From: Clostridia bacterium
Lineage (GTDB): Bacteria; Bacillota; Clostridia; Oscillospirales; Acutalibacteraceae
Reading direction: 5' to 3'
Assembly (NCBI GenBank): GCA_017410325.1
Contig: JAFQRA010000001.1
Coordinates: 32,277-96,276 of the forward strand
DNA length: 64,000 nucleotides
Shown here: positions 1 through 7,294 of the stretch, piece after piece
Position numbering within the stretch: the stretch's first letter is position 1
Layout: the number at the start of each line of letters is the position of its first letter
Notes under the pieces: model-generated
The model's input: the letters and a program-made list of their open reading frames with translations, nothing else
Database searches by the model: none
Told to the model about the DNA's origin: nothing
Made by a program: the position numbers and the translations under genes

Positions 1-87
1 CGGCCACATTTTTTTCAGGTACAGCGGCACGAATATAAATTCAATCAGAATAAGCGCTGTGCATAAAGCGAATGAAACAGGTGACAT
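1..87 (-). CDS. membrane protein, N-terminal fragment (cut by window edge)
   Basis: The minus strand opens with ATG at 87, with a GGAG ribosome site 8 bases upstream, and stays open to the window edge, giving 29 residues. Nearly all of them form one hydrophobic segment (SFALCTALILIEFIFVPLYL) followed by KK, which looks like a first membrane helix or signal anchor. It lies 57 bases after the serine hydrolase stop on the same strand, so the two may be co-transcribed. The family cannot be identified from so short a piece. Confidence 0.55.
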   Translation of the reverse strand, partial: MSPVSFALCTALILIEFIFVPLYLKKMWP

Positions 88-144
88 AGGAATCGCTCCG
101 TTAAGTTGCGTAATATACTTTTTAAGTAAATTCAATTGCTGATG

Positions 145-1719
145 TTAAATGAACTTAGCCTTCTGGTCGGCGTCAAGCACCTTGTAAGCGTTTAAAAGCA
201 TCAGCTTAAACATTGCGTAAGCCGCCTGACCGGGTATCATTGACTGTACCGTCGGCGCAAGCTCGCCTGCAAGGTAACGCAGTGTGGGCATACAGGACGG
301 GGTTACGGTGATGTGGTCGTCCCTGAAGGTGAATTTCAGCCTGCGCTGGCCGATTGCTTCGAGCGGTCTGAGCCAGATTTCAAGGTTGTGCTCGTCAAGC
401 CACGCACCGCTGGAGCTCAAGGTGTAGTTGAGCTTGCCGAGGCGGATTCTGCTTCTTCTCGCTTCACCGTCAAGACCTATATGTACAATGTTGCTCTCGT
501 CACCCTCGGTCCAGTACATTGTACATTCGTTTTCGTAGAAATTGAATTTTACGTTGTCAATCGGGCCTGCCTTGTCCGCACACATATAAATGGCGGGGAA
601 GGTCAGGACACTCAGCGGAAAGCCCATAGCCTGTAAAACGGGGTTGGGCGTAATTTTTATCGTTTTGCCGTCAACCTGCTTTTCCGTTTCGGGCTGACGG
701 GGCATAGCTTCAATCTCTTCAAGTTCGGGCAGCTCGGGGATTTCCTTTGCCTCGGGTGCTTGGCCGTCAAAGAAAAGCCCGTCAATATGGGCTTCAAGAC
801 AGCGCCTTGTTTTGTCCTCGTTGATTTCATTGTCCGTCATAACAACAACGGCATCCTTTTCGGGGAAAACATAGGCAAACTGCGAGAACATACCGTCAAA
901 GCGGTAAACGCCCTTGCCGCAGTCACAGCCCCAGATGAAATAGCCGTAGCCGTGTTCGGGCGAGCCGGGAATACCTGCCGTGTGGTTGGCGCTTGCAAGC
1001 TTGCACCAGCCCTTGGGAATAATCTGCCTGCCGTTATACTTGCCGCCGTTGAGGTAGCACAGCGCAATTTTGGCAAGGTCCTCCGTTTTGAGGAAAAGAC
1101 CCCAGCCACCCGTTTCCGTACCGTGTGAGTCACGCTCCCACTGGGTTTTTGTTATTCCGAGCGGTTCGTAAAGCCTGGGGGTGAGGTAATCGGTTACGCT
1201 CATACCTGCAACCCTTGCAATCATTGCGGCAACACAGTAGGTGTTTTCGCTGATGTAGCTCCAGCCCTCGCCGGGCGAATAGGACTGCTTTGTTTCCGCA
1301 AAGTCCTTCACCCACGTAGTCGAGGTCTTATCGGCAAGCAGGCTTACGTTTTTACCTGCAGTCATAGTCATAAGCGAGTGGAGTGTAATTCTATCAAGGT
1401 CGTCGTCCTTGGGGTTTGCGTATTCGGGGAATACGTCAACAAGCCGTGTGTCGGGGGTCAGCAGACCTTCTGCTACGGCAAAGCCTGCCGCCGTGGCGGT
1501 TACACTTTTGCTTACGGAATACATGGTGTGCAGTATGTCCGGGCCGTAGGGCTTGCGCCAGGTTTCAAAAGCAACCTTGCCGTGACGTATTATCATCATC
1601 GAATGGCTTTCAATCTTTTTTTCTTCCATATCGCGGATAATTGCCGCAATTGCCGCCGAAGAAACGCCGACGGATTCAGCCGTTTCCGCTCTCGGAACAG
1701 AAAACTCATTTTTTAACAT
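145..1719 (-). CDS. serine hydrolase of the beta-lactamase/class C-like family
   Basis: Penicillin-binding/class C beta-lactamase-fold serine hydrolase (Pfam Beta-lactamase type), 524 aa from the chosen start. The catalytic SxxK tetrad is visible as SVSK near residue 71 (YSVSKSVTA). The second motif is SEN within YISENTY instead of the usual YxN, and a HGYGYF stretch lies where the third motif is expected. The last ~180 residues are a C-terminal extension with predicted beta structure. The start at 1719 is chosen because AAAGGAGG lies 10 bases upstream; the reading frame is open to 1749, but that start would place the ribosome site inside the gene. There is no obvious signal peptide, so it is probably cytoplasmic. 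The substrate is unknown: family members include esterases, peptidases and resistance enzymes. Confidence 0.88.
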   Translation of the reverse strand: MLKNEFSVPRAETAESVGVSSAAIAAIIRDMEEKKIESHSMMIIRHGKVAFETWRKPYGPDILHTMYSVSKSVTATAAGFAVAEGLLTPDTRLVDVFPEYANPKDDDLDRITLHSLMTMTAGKNVSLLADKTSTTWVKDFAETKQSYSPGEGWSYISENTYCVAAMIARVAGMSVTDYLTPRLYEPLGITKTQWERDSHGTETGGWGLFLKTEDLAKIALCYLNGGKYNGRQIIPKGWCKLASANHTAGIPGSPEHGYGYFIWGCDCGKGVYRFDGMFSQFAYVFPEKDAVVVMTDNEINEDKTRRCLEAHIDGLFFDGQAPEAKEIPELPELEEIEAMPRQPETEKQVDGKTIKITPNPVLQAMGFPLSVLTFPAIYMCADKAGPIDNVKFNFYENECTMYWTEGDESNIVHIGLDGEARRSRIRLGKLNYTLSSSGAWLDEHNLEIWLRPLEAIGQRRLKFTFRDDHITVTPSCMPTLRYLAGELAPTVQSMIPGQAAYAMFKLMLLNAYKVLDADQKAKFI

Positions 1720-1844
1720 AAAAGCATAACCTCCTTTTAGTTGCCTCAATAAATAAGACTGTTTTCAGTAAACTTATTAATGTACGAGGAAACGGTATTA
1801 TATCAGTTTACGATTAAAACCAATTCCTAATTCATTCCGAATTC

Positions 1845-2849
1845 TTAATTGGTTTTACCCCAATGCTTTCTGAAATAAATCTGCCAGGAAAGCACGAGGG
1901 CAATTCCGAAAAGTGCCCACAAAGCTCTCGCAGGGGTGATTTTGAAATCGCCCGTTACCTTTGAGCCGTCGTCCAGGCCTATCTTTTCTACCGCTTCATC
2001 GAGTACGGCTCTGGCATCCGCCATAGCGTAAACGGCACTGCTGCCGTCTTGAAGCAGAGCCTTTGCATCGTTAAGTGCGTTTTCATAGACCGTAATGCGG
2101 TTGGGCTTACAGCCCTCGGTGCTGATTGCAGCAGCCTTTTCAACGCTTGCGCTGAGCTTTGCTCTCTCTGCCGTGTTTTGTGCCAGATACTGTGCAAAAT
2201 CGGCAGGGTAGGCGGTTTCGATTATATCGTAGCCTCTGGCAATAAGGTCGTCCCAGCTTCTGGCAGAGTCCGTGCGCTTTGCGCTTTTTGCCGAATCGGC
2301 AAAGGAAAACATACCGCTGATGCCGTGCTTTTCAAAAAACGAAGTAACGCTGTTGTGGAGAATTACACCGTCCTGATTGTTGGTCTGCATCAGCACCGCA
2401 CGGCACACGGGCTGTGCGTAGCCCGCAATTTTTGCAATGGCAATGGGGTAGATGTTGCCTTTGTAGCAGCCTATGAGCAGTGCACCGTTATCCTCTGCCC
2501 ATTTGACGGATTTGTCTGCACCTGCTTTGATGCGGAACAAAACGCTGCCCGTTTCGTTGAGTGAGGCGGTTTCCTTTAGCTTTTCGTCCGCTTCCTCAAT
2601 GCTGTCGGCATCTACGATGAGCATTACTCCCGTGTGTTCAACCGCCTTTACGGCCGCGGAAAGCTCTACACCGTCAGCTAAAGAGACGTAGTCTGCTCCG
2701 CTGTCTATTGCGGCCGGAATATCTTCTTCACTTTTGCAGTACGCGGCAAAGCTGATATCCTGCCGTGCGCCTTCAGCCTGTGCAAAGGCGGTAAAGCCAA
2801 AGCACAGAATAAGAGCGGCACATAAAATTATATTCGTGAACTTGCGCAT
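1845..2849 (-). CDS. exported, membrane-anchored GDPD-like TIM-barrel protein (probably degenerate)
   Basis: 334 aa with a clear signal peptide (ILCAALILCFGFTAFAQA) and one C-terminal membrane helix (ALWALFGIALVLSWQIYF) followed by a basic tail. The body alternates strands and helices; GADYVSLADGVELS near the start and GYDIIETAYPADFAQYL near the end resemble the beta strands of PLC-like/glycerophosphodiester phosphodiesterase barrels, where the last strand usually reads GvDgIiTDyP. The expected catalytic HRG, ExD and second His are not seen, so it may be a binding or scaffold relative, not an enzyme. GGAG lies 7 bases before ATG 2849, and the gene begins 11 bases after the ABC permease stop, making it the last gene of that operon. 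The family call is tentative. Confidence 0.7.
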   Translation of the reverse strand: MRKFTNIILCAALILCFGFTAFAQAEGARQDISFAAYCKSEEDIPAAIDSGADYVSLADGVELSAAVKAVEHTGVMLIVDADSIEEADEKLKETASLNETGSVLFRIKAGADKSVKWAEDNGALLIGCYKGNIYPIAIAKIAGYAQPVCRAVLMQTNNQDGVILHNSVTSFFEKHGISGMFSFADSAKSAKRTDSARSWDDLIARGYDIIETAYPADFAQYLAQNTAERAKLSASVEKAAAISTEGCKPNRITVYENALNDAKALLQDGSSAVYAMADARAVLDEAVEKIGLDDGSKVTGDFKITPARALWALFGIALVLSWQIYFRKHWGKTN

Positions 2850-2860
2850 ATTTTCTCCAA

Positions 2861-3667
2861 TTACTTAAGGTTGATTTTGTGATTCATAAACCAGGTGCTG
2901 AGGTAGAAGAACAGTGTTGTCATAACAAACTCGAAAATAATGTCTGCCACGCCGTAAACCATACCGCCTGCGGACATAGCTCTGTTTGAAAGCTCAATGC
3001 CCTGAACCGAAATAACGATGGAAAGCGGCACGTAAGCGGTGAGAAGTGTGCTGACCGTGTTCATAACGCCGTAGATAACGACGAAAATAAGAATTGCGGG
3101 CAGGAAGCTCTGGCGCTGGAAGGGGCGCACGTTTGAAAGTGAAATTGCAAAATAAATCTGGGCTATAAGGCAGACTATTTTGAGGAAGATTCTGATGCAG
3201 ATGAAGGATACGACTCTTATTACGGCACCTGTGTCGGGAATTTCGGCAACGGTGGAAATAAGAATCTTAATCATTGCAATGTTCTCTTCTCCGACCATAT
3301 CGGAGGAATACAGGAAGATGCCTGTAAATATGCCGATAACGGCAATGTAGCTGAGCAGTATCCATACAAAGGAGCTGAGTGCCTTTGCGAAAAGAAGCTG
3401 ACCGCTTGTGACGGGAAGCGTAAAGCTCAGGTAGCCCTGGTCACGGAACAGCGTTTTGTTGAAATTTGAAACAACGGAAATAAGAGTGACTATAAGTATA
3501 CCGAGTGCAATTACGATAACCGCTACGAGTGAAATCGCCGTCAGCCAGGCAATTTCAAAGGCGAGTGCGAGCGCCATAAAGCCTACTGCGGCTACGGCTG
3601 CAACGTAAATCGGGGCAATGGAGTGAAGTCCTGCCTTGAATTCATTTTTTATAAGCTTACCAACCAA
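2861..3667 (-). CDS. ABC-2 type transporter permease
   Basis: 268 aa with six hydrophobic segments, the pattern of ABC-2 type exporter permeases; it would form the membrane part of the exporter powered by the upstream ATPase. A TTG start at 3667 is used because AAGGAGG lies 9 bases upstream; this start sits inside the last codons of the ATPase gene (11-base overlap), implying translational coupling. Such two-component Clostridia exporters often handle peptides, antibiotics or lipids and are usually preceded by a GntR regulator, but none is adjacent here. The cargo is unknown. Confidence 0.85.
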   Translation of the reverse strand: MVGKLIKNEFKAGLHSIAPIYVAAVAAVGFMALALAFEIAWLTAISLVAVIVIALGILIVTLISVVSNFNKTLFRDQGYLSFTLPVTSGQLLFAKALSSFVWILLSYIAVIGIFTGIFLYSSDMVGEENIAMIKILISTVAEIPDTGAVIRVVSFICIRIFLKIVCLIAQIYFAISLSNVRPFQRQSFLPAILIFVVIYGVMNTVSTLLTAYVPLSIVISVQGIELSNRAMSAGGMVYGVADIIFEFVMTTLFFYLSTWFMNHKINLK

Positions 3668-4358
3668 AGCTGAACACCTCCTTGAAAATATCTTCTACGC
3701 TTCTGCCGCTTTCGCGGATTTCGTCTATGCTTGCATCAAGCTTTACTCTGCCTTCGCCTATCATAAGCACGGAATTGAAAATTCTTTCAACGTCGTTGAT
3801 AAGGTGGGTGGAAATAAGCACGGTAGACTTGTCGGCGTAGTTGTTCATAATAACGTCGAGTATTGCGCTTCTGGTTGCGGGGTCAACACCGCCCAGAGGC
3901 TCGTCAAGGCAGTAGAGCTTTGCGGCACGGCTCATAACGATGAGCAGCTGCAGCTTTTCCTGCATACCCTTGGACATGGTCTTGATTTTCTGGTTGGGGT
4001 CAAGGCGGAAACGTGTGAGCATATCCATAGCCTTTGCCTTGTCGAAATCGGCAAAGAAATCCTGGAAATAGTCAATGGCATCCTTCGCCTTCATCCACTC
4101 GGGCAGGTAGGTGCGCTCGGGCAGATAAGCGGTAACGGATTTGGTGTAGATGCCGGGCTTATGTCCGTCAATAAGAACTTCGCCCTCGTAGTCGTGAATA
4201 AGACCGGTGAGGATTTTGATAAGTGAGGTTTTACCGCAGCCGTTAGGGCCGAGCAGGCCGATAATCTGACCCTGGTCATAGCTTAAGTCGAGTCCGCGCA
4301 GAACCTGGTTGTGGCCGTAGGATTTCTGCAGACCCTTTACTTCAATGATTTTGCTCAT
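3657..4358 (-). CDS. ABC transporter ATP-binding protein
   Basis: 233-aa ATPase of a two-component exporter. Walker A GPNGCGKT is at residues 37-44, an atypical signature MSKGM at 128-132 (instead of LSGGQ), Walker B CLDEP at 150-154 and the switch His at 185 (STHLI). The degenerate signature is usual for this YtrB/EcsA-like subclass. Its start ATG overlaps the stop of the upstream AI-2E-type gene as ATGA and its end overlaps the permease, so translation of the cluster is coupled. Confidence 0.95.
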   Translation of the reverse strand: MSKIIEVKGLQKSYGHNQVLRGLDLSYDQGQIIGLLGPNGCGKTSLIKILTGLIHDYEGEVLIDGHKPGIYTKSVTAYLPERTYLPEWMKAKDAIDYFQDFFADFDKAKAMDMLTRFRLDPNQKIKTMSKGMQEKLQLLIVMSRAAKLYCLDEPLGGVDPATRSAILDVIMNNYADKSTVLISTHLINDVERIFNSVLMIGEGRVKLDASIDEIRESGRSVEDIFKEVFSFGW

Positions 4359-5614
4359 TGTTTGTTTTTCCTTTCTTTTTGTTTTCTTTTCATAGTGGGT
4401 TTGATTTGCGAAAATTTCTTAAGTTCAACGCTGGAATGTCCGTCCTCTGCCTTTGCGGGACGTGCCGTGCGCCAGATGCGGATTACACCGTCATCGTTGA
4501 GAACTTTGAGTATCGTTATTGTAAACGGCAGGATAAACATACCGAAAACGCCGAAGAGCTTGAGGCCGATATACATACCCATAAGCGTTGCTATGGGCGG
4601 CAGGCCGAGCTGGCCCGCAACGAGCTTGGGCTCAATGTACTGCCTGAGCACGGTTATGATAACGTAAATTACAAGTATTCCTATACCCAGCCCCGTCTTA
4701 CCCATCAGCAGGGATACTATGCCCCACGGAATAAGAACCGTGCCCGAGCCGAGTATCGGAAAAATATCTACAATTGCCGTAACAAGTGAAATCGTGAAAA
4801 TGTAACCGCCGTTGTAAATTCCCAAAAGCTTGAGTGCTGATATGCCGATAAACAGCTCCGTGCAGGTTATGCAGATGATAAGGCAGTATGCCTTGAGCAT
4901 TTTGCTTATCGTTGTGATTGTAAGATTTTTCGTCTTTGTAAGCGTTTCGCGCTTCTTGACGGGAAGCTGACGCTTGATGAAGGTGACAATTCTGTCATAG
5001 TCCGAGGTTATAAATACCGTAGCGATAAATGTTATCACTATTGCGATAAGAATGCTCGGCACCTTGCTCGCTGTAGAGATAACTCCCGAAAGCGGTGTTT
5101 TAAGCGAGGAAAGGTCAAATTTAAAGCCTGATAACAGCGGCCCCGAAGGCTGTGACGGATTTTGCTGTGCGGCAGAAACGAGGCTGTCTGCAAGGTTGTT
5201 TATCCACTGCGTAAGCGGTGTTTCAAGTGCGGCAGGTAGCTTTTCGACAAGCGAAACAAGCCATTTTTCGGCTGTCATAATGAAATCGGGCAGGCTGTCA
5301 AAGGCGGACATTACCGATTCGACAAGGCCTTTTACCTCGGTAACGATTTTTGTTCCTGCCAGAGCAAGTATGCCGATAAGAAAAAGCGCACAGAACATTG
5401 TCAGCAGAAAGGCGGCAAGCCCCTTTTTTATAGGGGTGCGTTTGGTGAGCAGTTTTACGGGCTTTTGCAGCAGCATTGCCGCAAAAAACGCAAAGATAAA
5501 CGGAAAAAGCGGCCAGAACGCAAAGCGCATAAACAGGTAGAAGGCGCCGATAATCAGCGCAAAGTACGCCGTGTTTATAAGCACACTTCTTCTTCTTTCG
5601 ACCGAAGCGGTCAT
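4355..5614 (-). CDS. AI-2E family / YtvI-like membrane transporter
   Basis: 419-aa polytopic protein with paired N-terminal helices, a long periplasm-facing central helical region with a PSQP-containing loop, then a cluster of C-terminal helices containing IFPILGSGTVLIPWGI and GLPPIATLMGMYIGLKLFG, typical of the AI-2E transporter superfamily. In spore-formers the relative YtvI is a sporulation membrane protein. AAAGGAGGG stands upstream of ATG 5614 and the stop overlaps the ABC ATPase start. The C-terminal 30 residues are very basic. The superfamily is firm; the substrate (autoinducer-2, Na+/H+ or other) cannot be read from sequence. Confidence 0.9.
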   Translation of the reverse strand: MTASVERRRSVLINTAYFALIIGAFYLFMRFAFWPLFPFIFAFFAAMLLQKPVKLLTKRTPIKKGLAAFLLTMFCALFLIGILALAGTKIVTEVKGLVESVMSAFDSLPDFIMTAEKWLVSLVEKLPAALETPLTQWINNLADSLVSAAQQNPSQPSGPLLSGFKFDLSSLKTPLSGVISTASKVPSILIAIVITFIATVFITSDYDRIVTFIKRQLPVKKRETLTKTKNLTITTISKMLKAYCLIICITCTELFIGISALKLLGIYNGGYIFTISLVTAIVDIFPILGSGTVLIPWGIVSLLMGKTGLGIGILVIYVIITVLRQYIEPKLVAGQLGLPPIATLMGMYIGLKLFGVFGMFILPFTITILKVLNDDGVIRIWRTARPAKAEDGHSSVELKKFSQIKPTMKRKQKERKNKQ

Positions 5615-5747
5615 TTTTTCATTTCCCTCCTTTTATCTGCAAATATGATAATACTTACAGATATTAGTATTATAATACAATTTGCAAAAAATTACAATTG
5701 GTTTAAATCAAAGTTTATAAAAATCTTTACATTGCTGCAATATTTGC

Positions 5748-5801
5748 TTGACAATTGAATGACTGTTCAACTATAATATAAACAATTGAACAATTGTTCA
5801 A
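5748..5801 (+). promoter_or_regulatory. arsR-CDF promoter with two ArsR-type operators
   Basis: A -35 TTGACA (5748-5753) and a -10 TATAAT (5772-5777) are 18 bases apart. The spacer is almost filled by an imperfect dyad, TTGAATGACTGTTCAA (5755-5770). A second, perfect 16-bp palindrome, TTGAACAATTGTTCAA (5786-5801), lies over the expected transcript start. Both resemble ArsR/SmtB-family operators (ATGAACAnnnnTGTTCAT-like). Repressor bound to either would block the promoter of the sensor gene just downstream, predicting autoregulation relieved by metal. Confidence 0.85.
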
Positions 5802-5818
5802 CCGAAAGGGAGAAGAAT

Positions 5819-6193
5819 ATGCCGAAAAACGAATTTACCTGCGACTGCAATGCGGTCAACACACAGCTTGTTGAAAACATAGTTGAAAATATGCCCGACG
5901 AAAAAACTTTTGACAGCCTGGCGGGGTTTTATAAAATGCTGGGCGATACCACAAGGTGCAAAATTATTTTTGCTCTGCTGAGCAGTGAAATGTGTGTTTG
6001 CGACCTTGCAAACGTGCTTTCTATGAGCAAATCCGCCGTTTCGCACCAGCTCGGAAAAATGAAAAGCAACGGCGTTGTCAGGTGCAGGCGCAACGGCAAG
6101 GAAGTTTACTATTCACTCGACGATGAGCATATTTCCGAAATTTTTACCGTTACGGCAGAGCATATCAGACACAAAAAAGGAGAAAAGGAATGA
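5819..6193 (+). CDS. ArsR/SmtB-family metal-responsive repressor (CadC/CzrA-like)
   Basis: 124-aa winged-helix repressor. The N-terminus carries CDC (FTCDCNAVN) and the recognition region starts EMCVCDLA, together the cysteine set of CadC-type alpha3N sites that bind soft metals such as Cd, Pb or Zn; DEHISEI and EHIRH near the C-terminus look like the alpha5 zinc site of CzrA. SMSKSAVSHQLGKMKSNGVV is the recognition helix. Start 5819 follows GAAAGGGAG; an in-frame TTG 33 bases earlier lies in the operator and is rejected. The stop overlaps the CDF exporter start (ATGA). It likely represses its own promoter until metal binds. Confidence 0.93.
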   Translation: MPKNEFTCDCNAVNTQLVENIVENMPDEKTFDSLAGFYKMLGDTTRCKIIFALLSSEMCVCDLANVLSMSKSAVSHQLGKMKSNGVVRCRRNGKEVYYSLDDEHISEIFTVTAEHIRHKKGEKE

Positions 6194-7086
6194 AAACAGA
6201 AAAAAACATCCTGATTGCTTTTATACTCAATTTACTGTTTTCGGTTTTTGAGTTTTTCGGCGGTGCCTTTACGGGCAGCGTTGCCATCGTGTCCGATGCC
6301 GTGCACGATTTAGGCGATGCCGCAAGCATAGGCATCTCGCTTTTGCTGGAGCACAAGAGCAAAAAACAGCCCGATGAAACCCACACATACGGCTATGTGC
6401 GCTATTCCGTTCTGGGAAGCGTTATAACGACCGTAATTCTTCTGCTCGGCTCTGCGGCGGTTATTTTCAACGCAGTAAAGCGCATTTTCAACCCCGTGGA
6501 AATAAACTATAACGGTATGCTTGTTTTCGCCGTAATGGGCGTGCTTGTAAATCTGTTTGCCGCGTGGTTTACCCACAAAGGGAATTCGCTTAACCAGAAG
6601 GCGGTAAATCTCCACATGCTTGAGGACGTGCTCGGCTGGATTATAGTGCTTGCAGGCGCAGTGGTTATGAAGTTTACCGACTTTTCAGCGGTTGACCCGC
6701 TTATGTCAATTGCGGTTGCAGTGTTTATCCTTATAAATGCAGTGAAAAACCTTAAACAGGCAACGGAGCTGTTCGTTGAAAAAACACCGGATGGTATAAG
6801 CGTAAAGGAAATCGAAGCTCACCTTTGCGCAATTGACGGCGTTCAGAATGTTCATCACATTCACATCCGGAGCGCTGACGGTTACCGTAACCTTGCAACG
6901 ATGCATATTGTAACGGATTCTGACCACCGTGAAATAAAGGAAAAGGTTCGGGCCGAGCTGAAGGAGCACGGAATTGACCACTGCACGCTGGAGCTTGAAG
7001 CGGTAGGCGAGCAGTGCGAAAATATGTATTGCCGCAGCCCCCACAGCCATACGGAGCACCACCACCATCATCATCATCACCATTGA
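6190..7086 (+). CDS. cation diffusion facilitator (zinc/cadmium exporter)
   Basis: 298-aa CDF-family metal/proton antiporter of the cytoplasmic membrane. The TM2 motif HDLGD supplies H39 and D43, and TM5 HMLED supplies H142 and D146: the HxxxD pair in TM2 is the signature of zinc-selective members. About six membrane helices are followed by a cytoplasmic domain with HHIHIR and a C-terminal tail ending in a run of nine histidines, probably a metal buffer. It is translationally coupled to the ArsR-type gene, so it is expected to be induced by excess zinc or cadmium. The natural His tail should not be taken for a cloning tag. Confidence 0.95.
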   Translation: MKTEKNILIAFILNLLFSVFEFFGGAFTGSVAIVSDAVHDLGDAASIGISLLLEHKSKKQPDETHTYGYVRYSVLGSVITTVILLLGSAAVIFNAVKRIFNPVEINYNGMLVFAVMGVLVNLFAAWFTHKGNSLNQKAVNLHMLEDVLGWIIVLAGAVVMKFTDFSAVDPLMSIAVAVFILINAVKNLKQATELFVEKTPDGISVKEIEAHLCAIDGVQNVHHIHIRSADGYRNLATMHIVTDSDHREIKEKVRAELKEHGIDHCTLELEAVGEQCENMYCRSPHSHTEHHHHHHHHH

Positions 7087-7294
7087 TTTTGGGGTTTGCT
7101 ATATCTTTAAAAATGTGTTATTATAAATTATAATTCAATGCAACAATAAATTGTTGCGAATGAATAATGAATAATTGTGGGCGGGACACCCGCACCCGTA
7201 TTTCATTATTCATCAGCGAAAGAGACTTCATTATTCATTTTTCATTAACAGTTTGTCACAGACAAACTGAAGGTTATTTAGGAGTACTACCAAA
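7087..7294 (+). repeat. intergenic stem-loops (MITE-like) before mutS2
   Basis: This 208-base gap holds nested palindromes: GCAACAAT/ATTGTTGC at about 7140-7157; TGAATAATGAA (7161-7171) paired with TTCATTATTCA (7202-7212) around a GC-rich hairpin GCGGG-ACA-CCCGC; and CAGTTTGTC (7249-7257) paired with GACAAACTG (7261-7269), directly in front of the mutS2 ribosome site. The first two look like a small non-autonomous repeat; the third could affect mutS2 translation. No gene is seen. Confidence 0.5.

Noticed and set aside
313-1716. Several plus-strand frames opposite the serine hydrolase
   Set aside because: They are antisense shadows of a well-supported family protein.
7050-7083. His-tag/vector contamination
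   Set aside because: The His run is the natural end of a CDF exporter, encoded with mixed CAC/CAT codons; such tails occur in this family.
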